Source of the DNA: Anaerotignum sp. MB30-C6
GTDB taxonomy: Bacteria > Bacillota > Clostridia > Lachnospirales > Anaerotignaceae
Length of the DNA: 64,000 nt
NCBI RefSeq assembly: GCF_030908465.1
Contig: NZ_CP133078.1
Span: 2,976,001 to 3,040,000, forward strand
Reading direction: 5' to 3'
In this document: in pieces, positions 51,892 through 61,750 of the stretch
Layout of the letters: each line of letters opens with the position of its first letter
Numbering within the stretch: the first letter of the stretch is position 1
Notes under the pieces: generated by a model
Seen by the model: only the letters and a program-made list of their open reading frames with translations
Told to the model about the DNA's origin: nothing
Database searches by the model: none
Position numbers and translations under genes: made by a program

Positions 51892-52954
51892 TGTCATCCA
51901 ATAGCACTTCTGCTAAAACTTTTGCTAAAGGCTCCATTGCATTCATGGCTTCTTCCTTTGTATTTGTCTGGGCTCCCACCTCAATCAGTGTAGACCGTGG
52001 CATATAATGCAAAATAAAACGGTAAGGGTTTAAATATATTTTCCTTGTAAACCCAGGATAATACTGACCTGCTAGGGTATGCATTTGCAGGCTAAAGGCT
52101 AAGTTTTCTTTAATATAATTGTTCTCCAACCAAGAAACAGGTTCCGCCTGACCATTTGAGCTCAAACGGCAAATACCATTTACAAACATTACCTTCGCAC
52201 AGTCTTTCCCATCAATTTCTGTCACAAGCCTTACCTCATCAGGTACACCATCTCTATGTAAATCAATGCACACTTCTATAGATGGATACTGCTTCAGTAT
52301 TTCTTCCACAGCAGGGCCACTTCGTTCATAGGCACCTGTTCGCTGTCCCATACCATTCACTACATCATAAACGCCCATGTGGTGTAAAACTCCAATCCCA
52401 TAGTCTTCCTCCAAAATACGCTTCAACTCTGCACCTACACCGCCGATTCCCTCCTGAAGCCCCTTAGACATATCACTATCCACAAAGTCCTCATTTGTAT
52501 GGGTATGAAAAATCAGTACTTTGGGTTCTTTTACAGTGGGTTCCACAGAAAAATCCATGGATAACGCTTCATCAACATTAATGTCCCCCTCTAAAAAAGC
52601 CGTCCTAGAATCCACAGTATAAAAATTGTTTTTTAAGTAAGAAAAGTCCTCCATTCTTTCAAGGACTTCTGCCGTAATACCCAAACCTTCTCCATCGCTA
52701 TGTATGACGTTTTTTTGCTCAAACTCCACATCCTTAACCCCCCAAATAGCAACGGCAGCACTTTCGTTAGACGTTTCCTGTTCCGACCATAGACTTTGTA
52801 TGGACAATGACCCATGGGGTACTTGTCCCGGCAGCACTTCTGCCAAAAGCCATCGCCCACCGCCCATCTGCAAAAAAAGCGGCATGGATAGTAGAAAAAG
52901 CAAAAGTCCAAAAAGGCTTAGGCCCAGCTGCGCTCCGCCACCTTTTTGCTCCAC
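51884..52954 (-). CDS. spoIIP: Stage II sporulation protein P
   Basis: A 356-residue membrane-anchored amidase/endopeptidase that, with SpoIID and SpoIIM, thins peptidoglycan during engulfment. It has an N-terminal helix (LGLSLFGLLLFLLSMPLFL) and an extracellular catalytic domain with zinc-site segments FHTHTNEDF, MGVYDV and IDLHRDGV. GTG 52960 and GTG 52954 are both possible; the second is eight bases after GGAGG. The C-terminal YMPRSTLIEVGAQTNT is typical. Confidence 0.94.
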   Translation of the reverse strand: MEQKGGGAQLGLSLFGLLLFLLSMPLFLQMGGGRWLLAEVLPGQVPHGSLSIQSLWSEQETSNESAAVAIWGVKDVEFEQKNVIHSDGEGLGITAEVLERMEDFSYLKNNFYTVDSRTAFLEGDINVDEALSMDFSVEPTVKEPKVLIFHTHTNEDFVDSDMSKGLQEGIGGVGAELKRILEEDYGIGVLHHMGVYDVVNGMGQRTGAYERSGPAVEEILKQYPSIEVCIDLHRDGVPDEVRLVTEIDGKDCAKVMFVNGICRLSSNGQAEPVSWLENNYIKENLAFSLQMHTLAGQYYPGFTRKIYLNPYRFILHYMPRSTLIEVGAQTNTKEEAMNAMEPLAKVLAEVLLDDTP

Positions 52955-53187
52955 TGACACCGCCTCCCTTCATACAAAGTTTATGCCCATAGGAAACAGC
53001 GTAGAACTTTAATATATGGTGGTATTCAGGAAAGAGCAACCAATCAAAAAAGCAAATCATAGGTCTTTTCTTCGTGGGATTTTGTCTTTGAGCCTTCACA
53101 CACTTACTTTCTTTTTGCAATCTTCCCCCACGGGAATTGACCTCACACTTATTTTTTCTACGTATGTAATCAAAACATTGTCCATAT

Positions 53188-53220
53188 AAAATAATAACCC
53201 TCGACTATTTAAGTCGAGGG
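53188..53220 (-). terminator. Second terminator hairpin after aminotransferase 1
   Basis: CCCTCGAC pairs with GTCGAGGG; on the minus strand TTATTATTTT follows. Confidence 0.75.
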
Positions 53221-53245
53221 GCTTTGAATCATATACAATACAACA

Positions 53246-53275
53246 TAAAACCCCCGCAGAGGTAGCAGCGAGGGC
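53246..53275 (-). terminator. First terminator hairpin after aminotransferase 1
   Basis: CCCTCGC pairs with GCGGGGG (one G-T pair), followed by TTTTATG on the minus strand. Confidence 0.75.
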
Positions 53276-53318
53276 TTTACGCATATGGAGTTATGGTTTG
53301 TATGTTTAGAAAATAAGA

Positions 53319-54503
53319 TTATCTCAAGTTAGCTTTAATAACACTTGCAATACGCTTGATGCCTTCTTCAATTTTCTCTTCAGGCATACAAGAGTAGTTC
53401 ATACGGAATGTATTTTCATGACCGCCATTGGGGAAGAAACCACCACCGGGAACGTACGCAACCTTCTGTTCCAAGCACTGTTTCGCCAATTCTTTTGCGT
53501 TCATGTATTCAGGCAATACTACCCATGTAAACAAACCGCCATCAGGATGGGTCCATGTACATTCTTTGGGGAAATGTTCGTCCATAGTCTTTAACATGCA
53601 GTCACGTCTCTTACGATATACTTCTTTGATTTTTGCAACGTGTTCGTCCAAATCATACATTTCCAAGAATGTATTTGTTTCCAACTGTGCAACGGTGGAA
53701 GCCTGCAGGTCAGAAGCCTGCTTCATGAAATTGTATTTTGCTAAAATTTCACTTTCTGCGCAAACCCAACCCAATCTGTAGCCAGGAGCCAAAATTTTAG
53801 AGAATGTTCCTAAGAAAATTACAAGACCCTTTGTATCCAAAGATTTCAAAGAAGGCATGTTTTCGTTTTCAAAACGCAATTCACCGTAAGGATTATCTTC
53901 AACAACAGGAATTTCAAATTTATTGATGATTTCCATGAATTTCTGGCGTCTTTCTAATGTCCACGTTCTACCAGATGGGTTCTGGAAATCAGGAATAACA
54001 TAAATCATCTTTACGTTTTCTGTGGAAGCCAAAACTTTTTCTAACTCTTCCATGATCATACCGTTGTTATCAGTAGGAATTTCTACAAAGTTAGGCTCAC
54101 AAGCCTTAAATGCATTTACTGCACCCAAGTAGGAAGGGCTTTCCAACAGTACAACGTCGCCTTTGTTTAAGAAAACACGTGCAGAAAAGTCCAGGCCCTG
54201 CTGGGAACCGCTGGTAATTAATACATGATCAATGTCTGTATCAATATTGTTTTTTGCTTTCATTCTATCTACAATTTTCTGTCTAAGTGCTGGAATACCT
54301 TCTGTAGAAGTATACTGTAAAGCAACACGACCCATTTCATCCAATGTCTTAATGGATGCTTCTTTCATCCCTTGAACGGGAAATAACTCGGGTGCGGGCA
54401 TACCACCTGCAAAAGAAATAATATCAGGCTGAGATGTAAGCTTAAGCAACTCTCTGATTTCAGAGCCTGTCAAAAGATTCATTCTGTCTGCAAAACGTAC
54501 CAT
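53319..54503 (-). CDS. PLP-dependent aminotransferase, copy 1
   Basis: A 394-residue fold-type I aminotransferase close to the 2-aminoadipate/aromatic (LysN/MocR-domain) group. Seen are SGSQQGLDFSARVFL for cofactor phosphate, PDFQNPSGRTW with the Asn-Pro motif, VVEDNPYGELRF, and the PLP lysine in LGTFSKILAPGYRLGWV. RMNYSC near the end supplies the carboxylate-binding Arg. The substrate is not readable. A close paralogue lies 0.5 kb upstream; the two share promoter architecture. Confidence 0.9.
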   Translation of the reverse strand: MVRFADRMNLLTGSEIRELLKLTSQPDIISFAGGMPAPELFPVQGMKEASIKTLDEMGRVALQYTSTEGIPALRQKIVDRMKAKNNIDTDIDHVLITSGSQQGLDFSARVFLNKGDVVLLESPSYLGAVNAFKACEPNFVEIPTDNNGMIMEELEKVLASTENVKMIYVIPDFQNPSGRTWTLERRQKFMEIINKFEIPVVEDNPYGELRFENENMPSLKSLDTKGLVIFLGTFSKILAPGYRLGWVCAESEILAKYNFMKQASDLQASTVAQLETNTFLEMYDLDEHVAKIKEVYRKRRDCMLKTMDEHFPKECTWTHPDGGLFTWVVLPEYMNAKELAKQCLEQKVAYVPGGGFFPNGGHENTFRMNYSCMPEEKIEEGIKRIASVIKANLR

Positions 54504-54608
54504 AGGGTTCTTCCTCCTTAAAAATCAAAAAAATTTTAATACGGTCTGACAAGGGGCGTATTTTTTCTAGTACATTGACAAATCAATTAAAATATTCCTC
54601 TTTAGATT

Positions 54609-54638
54609 TATTAAAACACAAATAATCAACAAAGTCAA
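54609..54638 (-). promoter_or_regulatory. Promoter of aminotransferase 1
   Basis: TTGACT (54638-54633) and TTAATA (54614-54609), 18 bases apart, the same layout as for copy 2. Confidence 0.6.
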
Positions 54639-54916
54639 TGCAATTTTACCAATGATATTACGAAAAAATAACTTAAAACCAATTCATCTGCACAATTTTT
54701 TTGTACAAAAACCAAGACACTTCCTAAATTTTACATTTATTTCAACGGAAGTGTACTAATTTAAAAACAATTCAAACAAAAAGTGACCTTCATTAAGGTT
54801 GGCTTTTTGTATGTATTTTCATACACTTTCTTTATTTTTATTCTTTTTCTCCAAAAAATATCACATACAGCCCTTTCGTCATTCTATTTAAATGAAACTT
54901 CTTTCCCTTTTTAGTA

Positions 54917-54963
54917 GAAAAACCCTCCGTAAATACCCGCAATTGGATATCTATCGTGAGGGT
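54917..54963 (-). terminator. Terminator of aminotransferase 2
   Basis: On the minus strand ACCCTC (54963-54958) pairs with GAGGGT (54927-54922) across a long loop, followed by TTTTCTAC. Confidence 0.65.
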
Positions 54964-55005
54964 CTTTCTTTTTTTTCAACACAAGAAATATATTTTTTTT
55001 ACTTC

Positions 55006-56193
55006 TTATTCCTTCAAGTTTGCCTTAATAACCTCAGCCAAAGCCTTCACGCCCTCAACAATTTTTTCATCACTCATGCAAGAATAGTTCATGCGGAAAC
55101 AGTTATTCTTGCCACCGTTAGGGAAGAAGCTTCCGCCAGGAACGTATGCAACCTTCTTTTCTAAACACTGCAAAGCCATCTCTTTTGTATTAATATAAGA
55201 AGGCAATTCTACCCATGTGAATAGCCCGCCATCAGGGTATGTAAACTTGGCTTCTGCGGGGAAGTACTCCTTCATTGCGTCCATCATTACATCACGTCTG
55301 TGCTTATAAACCATTTTAATCTTTTCCACGTGCTCATCCAAGTCATACATATCCATAAACTTGTTGGCCTGAAGCTGAGTTAAGGTTGACGACTGCAAAT
55401 CCGCCCCCTGCTTAATTGTATTAAACTTTGAAAGAATTTCATCTTCTGCACAAACCCATCCAATACGGAAACCGGGAACCATAATCTTGGAGAATGTGCC
55501 CAAAAAGATAACAAGGCCTTTTGTATCCAAAGATTTTAAGGAAGGCATATTTTCATTTTCAAAACGCAACTCTCCGTAAGGGTTATCCTCAATGACAGGA
55601 ATTTCATATTTATTAACAATCTCCATGAACTTCTGTCTTCTTTCCAAAGACCATGTGCGCCCTGTTGGGTTCTGGAAATCAGGAATAACATAAATCATCT
55701 TAACGTTTTCTGTGGTAGCAAGAATTTTTTCTAACTCTTCCATAATCATACCACCATCATCCGTAGGCACTTCCATAAAAGTAGGCTCACACGCCTTAAA
55801 TGCGTTAATTGCACCTAAATAAGATGGGCTTTCCATCAAAATAACATCGCCCTCATCCACAAATATCCTTGCGGCAAAGTCAAGTCCCTGCTGTGAACCG
55901 CTGGTAACCAAAACTTGATTTGCTGTGGCATTGATATTATTCTTTTCTTTCATTCTCTCTGCAATCTTCTGTCTCAACTGGGGCAACCCTTCTGTAGAGG
56001 AATATTGACACGCAACAGTGCCCATTTCTTCCATTATTGCAATACCAGCCTGTTTTAACTCTTCTACCGGAAACAACTCGGGTGCGGGCAAGCCACCAGC
56101 AAAAGAAATAATGTCGGGTCTAGCGATGAGCTTTAAAAGATCACCGATATCTGAACTGTCCAAAAGTCCTAGTCTTTTTGCATAACGAACCAT
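55006..56193 (-). CDS. PLP-dependent aminotransferase, copy 2
   Basis: A 395-residue paralogue of copy 1, identical at well over two thirds of positions by eye, with the same motifs: SGSQQGLDFAARIF, PDFQNPTGRTW, VIEDNPYGELRF and LGTFSKIMVPGFRIGWV. The frame is open 11 codons upstream, but ATG 56193 matches the start of copy 1 (MVRYAKRLGLL against MVRFADRMNLL) and has AAGGGG ten bases before it. A tandem duplication with diverged residues near the substrate end; different substrate ranges are possible. Confidence 0.9.
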   Translation of the reverse strand: MVRYAKRLGLLDSSDIGDLLKLIARPDIISFAGGLPAPELFPVEELKQAGIAIMEEMGTVACQYSSTEGLPQLRQKIAERMKEKNNINATANQVLVTSGSQQGLDFAARIFVDEGDVILMESPSYLGAINAFKACEPTFMEVPTDDGGMIMEELEKILATTENVKMIYVIPDFQNPTGRTWSLERRQKFMEIVNKYEIPVIEDNPYGELRFENENMPSLKSLDTKGLVIFLGTFSKIMVPGFRIGWVCAEDEILSKFNTIKQGADLQSSTLTQLQANKFMDMYDLDEHVEKIKMVYKHRRDVMMDAMKEYFPAEAKFTYPDGGLFTWVELPSYINTKEMALQCLEKKVAYVPGGSFFPNGGKNNCFRMNYSCMSDEKIVEGVKALAEVIKANLKE

Positions 56194-56698
56194 AACTTCT
56201 ATTCCCCTTTCATGTTGGTTTTCCAACCTCTTAATAATGTACTTTTATAAAAACATGTTCTTATTAAGCCACAAAATGCCTTGGCTGTCAATGATATTTC
56301 CCGAAAAAATGTATTTCATTAAATACAGTTATAATAGTGATTTTTATTACCTTGAAACCCAAAATAACTGCGGGTTTTTTAAAATAAAAGAACCTTGGTT
56401 TTTCCACACTCTTTTCCACCTTGTCAAAACAACAGCGAAAAACCAGTAAAATAGGTAAAATTTCATCATTTTTTTGCCCATTATTCCTTTTCTAATCTGT
56501 TGCAGGTTTCATTTTATCCGTTTATAAAATGACTTTTAAAAGTTTGGTAATACTAAACCAAGGCCTCTATATGCAAACTGCAAAAACTTCCCTATTCTTT
56601 GTTATAAGCGAACAAACTAAAAAACACCCCAAAAAAAGGTTGATTTTGATACATATTGTCAAAAAGTTTTATATATCGAATTTTTTGTTTAATTTCTA
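56194..56698. other. Divergent AT-rich intergenic region before the cupin regulator
   Basis: About 500 bases with the two divergent promoters. No ribosome site supports the short open frame near 56529-56783. No known RNA element seen. Confidence 0.5.
56262..56291 (-). promoter_or_regulatory. Promoter of aminotransferase 2
   Basis: TTGACA (56291-56286) and TTAATA (56267-56262), 18 bases apart. Confidence 0.65.
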
Positions 56699-56726
56699 TT
56701 GCATTCTTACCTGTTTGCAGTATAAT
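56699..56726 (+). promoter_or_regulatory. Promoter of the cupin regulator and pot operon
   Basis: TTGCAT (56699-56704) and TATAAT (56721-56726), 16 bases apart. A small palindrome AACGTTTAGCGTT (56754-56766) downstream of the likely start could be an operator for the regulator itself. Confidence 0.7.
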
Positions 56727-56800
56727 AATTGGGGTTTCGTAAAAACAACACAAACGTTTAGCGTTGCTAAAATCAAAATTTAAAAAAGGAGTTGTTGAGG

Positions 56801-57334
56801 ATGGATATCGGGCATAAAATCAAACAGCTTCGTGTGCAAAAAGGCCTAACCCTAGAAGAACTGGCCAGCCGCAGCGAGCTAACAAAGGGTTTCTTGTCTC
56901 AGATGGAAAGAAACCTAACGTCTCCTTCCATTTCTACCTTAAATGATATCGTAGAGGCCCTAGGCACTACGTTATCGGAATTTTTCAAAGAAGAGAAGAA
57001 AGAAAAATTGGTTTTTCGTAAAAACGATTTTTTCGTTGATGAAAGAGAGCATTATACCATTCACTGGATTGTGCCAAATACCCAGAAAAACGAAATGGAA
57101 CCCATTATGATAGAATTACCCCAAGGCGGGGAATCCTTTCAGATGGACCCCCATAGCGGTGAGGAATTTGGTTATGTCCTAGAAGGCAGTATTACCTTAG
57201 ACTGCGGGGAAGAAAACTTTACGGTACACAAAGGAGAAACATTCTACCTTTCTGGCAAAACAAGCCATTTTTTAAGAAACGACAAAAAGACGACGGCAAG
57301 AGTTCTTTGGGTATCAACACCGCCGTTATTCTGA
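56801..57334 (+). CDS. XRE-family regulator with cupin domain (PuuR-like)
   Basis: A 177-residue protein with an N-terminal helix-turn-helix (IKQLRVQKGLTLEELA to FLSQMERN, residues about 5-60) and a C-terminal cupin (about 105-175: PHSGEEFGYVLEGSITLD, HKGETFYLSGKTSHFLRN). This type regulates polyamine genes and binds a small ligand in the cupin. It stands 17 bases upstream of potA, so it probably controls its own operon. AAAGGAG lies nine bases before ATG 56801; an upstream TTG at 56792 is less suitable. Confidence 0.88.
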   Translation: MDIGHKIKQLRVQKGLTLEELASRSELTKGFLSQMERNLTSPSISTLNDIVEALGTTLSEFFKEEKKEKLVFRKNDFFVDEREHYTIHWIVPNTQKNEMEPIMIELPQGGESFQMDPHSGEEFGYVLEGSITLDCGEENFTVHKGETFYLSGKTSHFLRNDKKTTARVLWVSTPPLF

Positions 57335-57351
57335 TATGATGGGAGGCAGAC

Positions 57352-58920
57352 ATGAAAAAACTGATTCAATTCAAAAATATCGTCAAAGACTTTGACGGAA
57401 AATTAGTTTTAAAGGGTATTAACCTGGATATCTATGAAAACGAGTTCGTTACCTTACTTGGACCCAGCGGTTGCGGTAAAACAACACTATTGCGCATTTT
57501 GGGTGGGTTTTTAACGCAAACGGAAGGACAAGTTCTCTTTGATGGGGAGGAAATCAGTAAAGTCCCTCCTTATAAGCGGGAAGTCAACACCGTGTTCCAA
57601 AAATATGCGTTATTTCCCCATATGAATGTTTATAATAATATTGCTTTTGGTTTAAAAATAAAAAAAGAGCCAAAGGACATTATAGAACAAAAAGTAAAAC
57701 GTATGCTGAAGTTGGTAAACTTAGAAGAATTTGCCGACCGTAATGTTACAGCAATGAGTGGCGGTCAGCAGCAGCGTGTTGCCATCGCCCGTGCTTTGGT
57801 AAACGAACCTAGCGTTCTTCTTTTGGATGAGCCCTTGGGTGCGTTAGATCTAAAACTGAGAAAAGAAATGCAACAAGAGTTAAAGAAAATTCAACAAGAG
57901 GTTGGAATCACCTTCATTTACGTTACCCATGATCAGGAAGAGGCACTCACCATGTCCGATAAAATCGTGGTCATGAAAGAAGGAGAAATCCAGCAAATCG
58001 GCTCACCTACAGATATTTATAACGAACCCATTAACCAGTTTGTTGCCAACTTTATTGGCGAGAGTAATATCATAGACGGTGTTATGCTGGAAGATTACCT
58101 CGTCATGTTTGAGGATAAAAAATTCAAATGTGTGGATTTTGGCTTTGCCCCACACGAAAAAGTTGATGTTGTCATACGCCCTGAAGATCTGGACATTGTT
58201 CCAAGAGTAAATGGCAAACTAAAAGGTATTGTTAAATCTGTATTATTCAAGGGCGTTCATTACGAAACCGTAGTAGAAACCAAAGTTGGTACCTCTATTA
58301 CCGTAAAAATGATGGTTTCCGATGATCACCCTGTTTATAACGAAAGTGCAAACGAAAAAATGTCTGCCAACGACTTTTATCTTGACGTAGATGATGTGGA
58401 TGAACTAGATGAAGGTACTATTGTTGCCCGTGCCAATGCACAGGCTTGGGACCCCGAAACAGATGAGTATGTCTCTATTAAGGAAATCAACTACTCCATC
58501 AAAAAAGAAAATGGGAATTATCCCGTGACTTTCTCCACGGCAGCAGGCACCTCAGTAACGGTAAATATGATTGTGAAAGATGAAAATCGTGTTGTAAACA
58601 AAGAGTATCAAGAAGAGTTCTTTGCAGTGAATTTCTTTAAGAAAGCCGACGAAATTCATGAGTCCATTGCCCTGGAAACAGACCTAAAAACATGGGCCAA
58701 TGCTTCTGCTTGGAGTTTGGAAGATGGTACCTCCGTTGAAATCACTAACGTAAAATACGATTTTGACCCAGAAACCGTAACGCCTGGCGTTTATGAGGTA
58801 ACCTTTGCCACAGAAGGCTATGAATATAAAATAGACACCACCGACCGCTACGAAATTGGCGATGAAGTGGGTCTTACCTTCCAACCTGAAGACATTCATA
58901 TCATGATAAAGGAAAATTGA
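57352..58920 (+). CDS. potA: Spermidine/putrescine ABC transporter ATPase PotA with inserted repeat domain
   Basis: A 522-residue ATPase; PotA is normally about 350-380. Walker A is GPSGCGKTT at 37-45, the signature [15 protein letters not shown] and Walker [13 protein letters not shown]. The regulatory TOBE region starts normally ([20 protein letters not shown], to residue 310) and ends normally ([20 protein letters not shown] from 489). Between them, residues about 311-487, lie two repeats of about 86 residues, each opening GTSxTVxMxVxD and closing in VTFxT. They resemble Ig-like domains of surface proteins. The gene energises polyamine uptake with PotBCD. Confidence 0.93.
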   Translation: MKKLIQFKNIVKDFDGKLVLKGINLDIYENEFVTLLGPSGCGKTTLLRILGGFLTQTEGQVLFDGEEISKVPPYKREVNTVFQKYALFPHMNVYNNIAFGLKIKKEPKDIIEQKVKRMLKLVNLEEFADRNVTAMSGGQQQRVAIARALVNEPSVLLLDEPLGALDLKLRKEMQQELKKIQQEVGITFIYVTHDQEEALTMSDKIVVMKEGEIQQIGSPTDIYNEPINQFVANFIGESNIIDGVMLEDYLVMFEDKKFKCVDFGFAPHEKVDVVIRPEDLDIVPRVNGKLKGIVKSVLFKGVHYETVVETKVGTSITVKMMVSDDHPVYNESANEKMSANDFYLDVDDVDELDEGTIVARANAQAWDPETDEYVSIKEINYSIKKENGNYPVTFSTAAGTSVTVNMIVKDENRVVNKEYQEEFFAVNFFKKADEIHESIALETDLKTWANASAWSLEDGTSVEITNVKYDFDPETVTPGVYEVTFATEGYEYKIDTTDRYEIGDEVGLTFQPEDIHIMIKEN

Positions 58921-58934
58921 AGGGAGGGTGTTCG

Positions 58935-59774
58935 GTGAGACAATTTCGAAATATGGCTATGCCTTATATTGTTTGGATGGTAGTTATGATTGTCCTTCCC
59001 ATGTTGTTGATTATGCTTTATGCCTTCACCGACCAAGGAAATGACGTAGCTACAATACGTTTTACATTAGAAAACTTTACACGTTTTTTCAGCGACAAAG
59101 TCTTCATGAGCGTTTTAAAACGCTCCCTATATATCGCTGTTGTAACAACTGTGATTTGTATCTTTTTGGGCTACCCCATCGCTTATGTCATTGCAAATCG
59201 CAGTGAAAAAAGTAAAATGTTCTGGATTTTATTAATCACACTACCTACTTGGATTAATATGTTAGTGCGAACCTACGCATGGATGGGTATTTTGCAAGAC
59301 GAAGGAATTATCAATTGGTTACTAGGCTTTTTGGGCATCGGGCCAATCACCATGATACACACAACCTTCGCCGTTGTTCTGGGTATGGTTTATAACTTCG
59401 TCCCTTTTATGATTTTGCAAATTTACACTGCCCTTACAAAAATGGATAAAAGCTTTCTGGAAGCTGCCAGCGACCTTGGTGCCAATAAGGTGCAGTCTTT
59501 CTTAAGGGTAACGCTGCCCCTATCCCTTCCTGGGGTAATCAGCGGCATCACACTGGTATTCCTACCAGCTGTATCCAGTTTTTTCATCCCAAAACTTCTG
59601 GGTGGCGGACAGTATGTATTAATCGGTAATGTCATTGAAACGGAATTTTTAACTTCCGGCGACTGGAACTTTGGTAGTGCCATTTCCTTAGCCATGGCCG
59701 TCATCATTATGATTTCCATGTATATTACCAAAAAAGTAGACAATGACCCTACGGCAAATGGAAAGGGGGAATAA
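58935..59774 (+). CDS. potB: Spermidine/putrescine ABC transporter permease PotB
   Basis: A 279-residue permease with six membrane helices; the EAA loop is EAASDLGANKVQSFLRVTLP. The start is GTG at 58935, six bases after GGGAGGG; a TTG at 58917 overlapping the potA stop is less likely. The sequence MAMPYIVWMVVMIVLPMLL at the N-terminus matches clostridial PotB. Translation is likely coupled with potA. Confidence 0.93.
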   Translation: MRQFRNMAMPYIVWMVVMIVLPMLLIMLYAFTDQGNDVATIRFTLENFTRFFSDKVFMSVLKRSLYIAVVTTVICIFLGYPIAYVIANRSEKSKMFWILLITLPTWINMLVRTYAWMGILQDEGIINWLLGFLGIGPITMIHTTFAVVLGMVYNFVPFMILQIYTALTKMDKSFLEAASDLGANKVQSFLRVTLPLSLPGVISGITLVFLPAVSSFFIPKLLGGGQYVLIGNVIETEFLTSGDWNFGSAISLAMAVIIMISMYITKKVDNDPTANGKGE

Positions 59775-59777
59775 GGA

Positions 59778-60575
59778 ATGGAAAAGAAAAAAACCAGTCT
59801 ATTCTCCAAAATTTTATTAGGACTAACAGCAGTATTCTTTTATGTACCAATATTGTACATTATCCTGTTCTCCTTCAATAGCTCTCGTTCCCTAACGAAG
59901 TTTGAAGGGTTCTCCCTACGTTGGTATGAAAAAATGTTTGCCGACTCCACCATGATGGAGGCAGTGGCTTATACAGTAATCATTGCCGTCTTGGCCACCA
60001 TTATTTCCACAGTTGTGGGTACTTTAACGGCAATCGGCTTATCAAAGTCTCGAAAATTGATGCGAGCTGTGGTGGAACAGGTAAATAATTTACCTATTAT
60101 GAACCCTGAAATCGTTACTGCCATTGGGCTGTTAATGTTTTTTAGTGCTTTGGGTGTAAAAAAAGGCTTCTTGACCTTGTTGCTTGCCCATGTCATGTTT
60201 TGCATCCCCTACGTGATTCTTAGCGTTACGCCAAAGCTTCGCTCCTTGGATCCAAATTTGGCAGATGCCGCCCTAGATCTTGGTGCAACACCCATGCAGG
60301 CTCTTTGGAAAGTCATTGTACCCCAAATTATGCCGGGAATTATCTCTGGTGCTCTGATTGCCTTTACCATGTCCTTTGATGACTTTGTCATCTCCTACTT
60401 CGTAACGGGCAACGGTGTAAATAATATATCCATCTTGGTTTATACCATGAGTAAACGTGTAAATCCGTCTATTAACGCTTTAAGTACCCTGGTTATTTTG
60501 TTGATTACTGTGGTATTATTAATCGTAAATGTTATCCCTATTATTAAAGAGAAGAAAGGAAGAAAAGTGACATGA
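59778..60575 (+). CDS. potC: Spermidine/putrescine ABC transporter permease PotC
   Basis: A 265-residue permease with six helices and the EAA loop DAALDLGATPMQALWKVIVP. FSFNSSRSLTKFEGFSLRWY follows helix 1, as in PotC. It starts three bases after potB ends and overlaps potD by four bases (ATGA). Confidence 0.94.
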   Translation: MEKKKTSLFSKILLGLTAVFFYVPILYIILFSFNSSRSLTKFEGFSLRWYEKMFADSTMMEAVAYTVIIAVLATIISTVVGTLTAIGLSKSRKLMRAVVEQVNNLPIMNPEIVTAIGLLMFFSALGVKKGFLTLLLAHVMFCIPYVILSVTPKLRSLDPNLADAALDLGATPMQALWKVIVPQIMPGIISGALIAFTMSFDDFVISYFVTGNGVNNISILVYTMSKRVNPSINALSTLVILLITVVLLIVNVIPIIKEKKGRKVT

Positions 60576-61651
60576 AAAAAATAATTGCATTGGCACTTGG
60601 TGCTGCATTATTACTCTCTGGTTGTGGGGGAAGCAACTCCTCTGCCGCTGAAGCAGAAGAAAAATACGGCTCCTCCACATTAAAGTTGTATAACTGGGGG
60701 GAATATATGGGGGAAAATCTGATTTCCAACTTTGAAGACGAATTCGGCGTAAAAGTAATCGTTGAATACTTCGACTCCAACGAAATGATGTATACAAAAT
60801 TGCAAGCCGGCGACGCTTACGATGTTCTTGTACCTTCCGATTATATGATCGAACGATTGATTTCTGAAAATATGTTGCAAAAACTGGATTTATCAAAGGT
60901 TGCAAACATTTCCAATCTGGCAGAAGGTGTAAAACATCTCCCTTATGACCCAGATAACACCTATTCCGCTCCTTACTTCTGGGGTAATGTGGGTATCGTC
61001 TATAACCACAATAACGTAGACCCTGCTGAAGTAGAAAAATTAGGCTACAGCATCCTTAAGGATGAGACTTATAAAGGCCGCATCTATGTTTATGACTCCG
61101 AAAGAGACTCTTTCATGATGGCGTTAAAGGCTTTGGGCTACTCCATGAATACAGAGGATGAAGGGGAAGTCGAAGCTGCATACAATTGGCTCCTTGAAAT
61201 GAACAACACCATGGATCCCGCTTATGTAACTGACGAAGTCATCGACGGTATGATTAACGGCAACAAAGATATCGCTGTTGTTTACAGCGGTGATGCCGCA
61301 ACAATTTTAGATGAAAACGAGGACATGAGCTTCTTCCTCCCCATGGAAGGTACAAACCTGTGGAGTGATGCCATGGTAATCCCTGCAAACGCAGAAAATC
61401 CTCTTTTGGCTCATGAGTTCATTAACTATGTATTAACTTACGATGCATCTTATGATAACTCCGAAACGGTAGGGTATCCTTCATCCAATCAGGAAGTATT
61501 AGATGATATGTCAGCCGCTGATGGTATTTATGGAGAAAACGAAGCATATCTTCCTAGAACAGACTATGATAAAGATGAAGTTTTCGAAGACAACCCCGTT
61601 TTAAAACAGAAACTGGCTGAACTTTGGATTAAAGTAAAAGCTTCTCACTAA
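60572..61651 (+). CDS. potD: Spermidine/putrescine-binding lipoprotein PotD
   Basis: A 359-residue lipoprotein: signal peptide with lipobox LLSGC (Cys 18), acidic linker, then the polyamine-binding domain (LKLYNWGEYMGENLISNFEDE, YDVLVPSDYMIERL, SAPYFWGNVGIVYN, IAVVYSGDAATIL). Tyr, Trp and Asp/Glu residues of the known binding pocket are present, but spermidine and putrescine cannot be told apart. The start overlaps the potC stop. A palindromic hairpin follows. Confidence 0.95.
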   Translation: MKKIIALALGAALLLSGCGGSNSSAAEAEEKYGSSTLKLYNWGEYMGENLISNFEDEFGVKVIVEYFDSNEMMYTKLQAGDAYDVLVPSDYMIERLISENMLQKLDLSKVANISNLAEGVKHLPYDPDNTYSAPYFWGNVGIVYNHNNVDPAEVEKLGYSILKDETYKGRIYVYDSERDSFMMALKALGYSMNTEDEGEVEAAYNWLLEMNNTMDPAYVTDEVIDGMINGNKDIAVVYSGDAATILDENEDMSFFLPMEGTNLWSDAMVIPANAENPLLAHEFINYVLTYDASYDNSETVGYPSSNQEVLDDMSAADGIYGENEAYLPRTDYDKDEVFEDNPVLKQKLAELWIKVKASH

Positions 61652-61703
61652 GACATTTTTTAATAAGTTGATGGAACCAATTTCGCTCTCTGTCGACACT
61701 TTT

Positions 61704-61731
61704 AGGCATTGACCATGGTCAATGCCTATTT
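61704..61731 (+). terminator. Terminator-like hairpin of the pot operon
   Basis: AGGCATTGAC and GTCAATGCCT form a perfect 10-bp stem, followed by ATTTTAC. Confidence 0.75.
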
Positions 61732-61750
61732 TACATAAGGAGGCCACCAT

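Larger units (their letters stand above)
52955..53318. other. Intergenic region upstream of spoIIP
   Basis: About 360 bases with no gene. It holds two successive minus-strand hairpins (53188-53220, 53246-53275); the rest is unremarkable. Confidence 0.5.
54504..55005. other. Intergenic region between the two aminotransferase genes
   Basis: About 500 AT-rich bases holding the promoter of copy 1, the terminator of copy 2, and a hairpin (AAAAAG-ACCTT/AAGGT-CTTTTT near 54778-54809). No gene or known riboswitch seen. Confidence 0.5.

Noticed and set aside
56529..56783. An 84-codon frame before the cupin regulator
   Set aside because: No ribosome site, and it overlaps the promoter of the pot operon.
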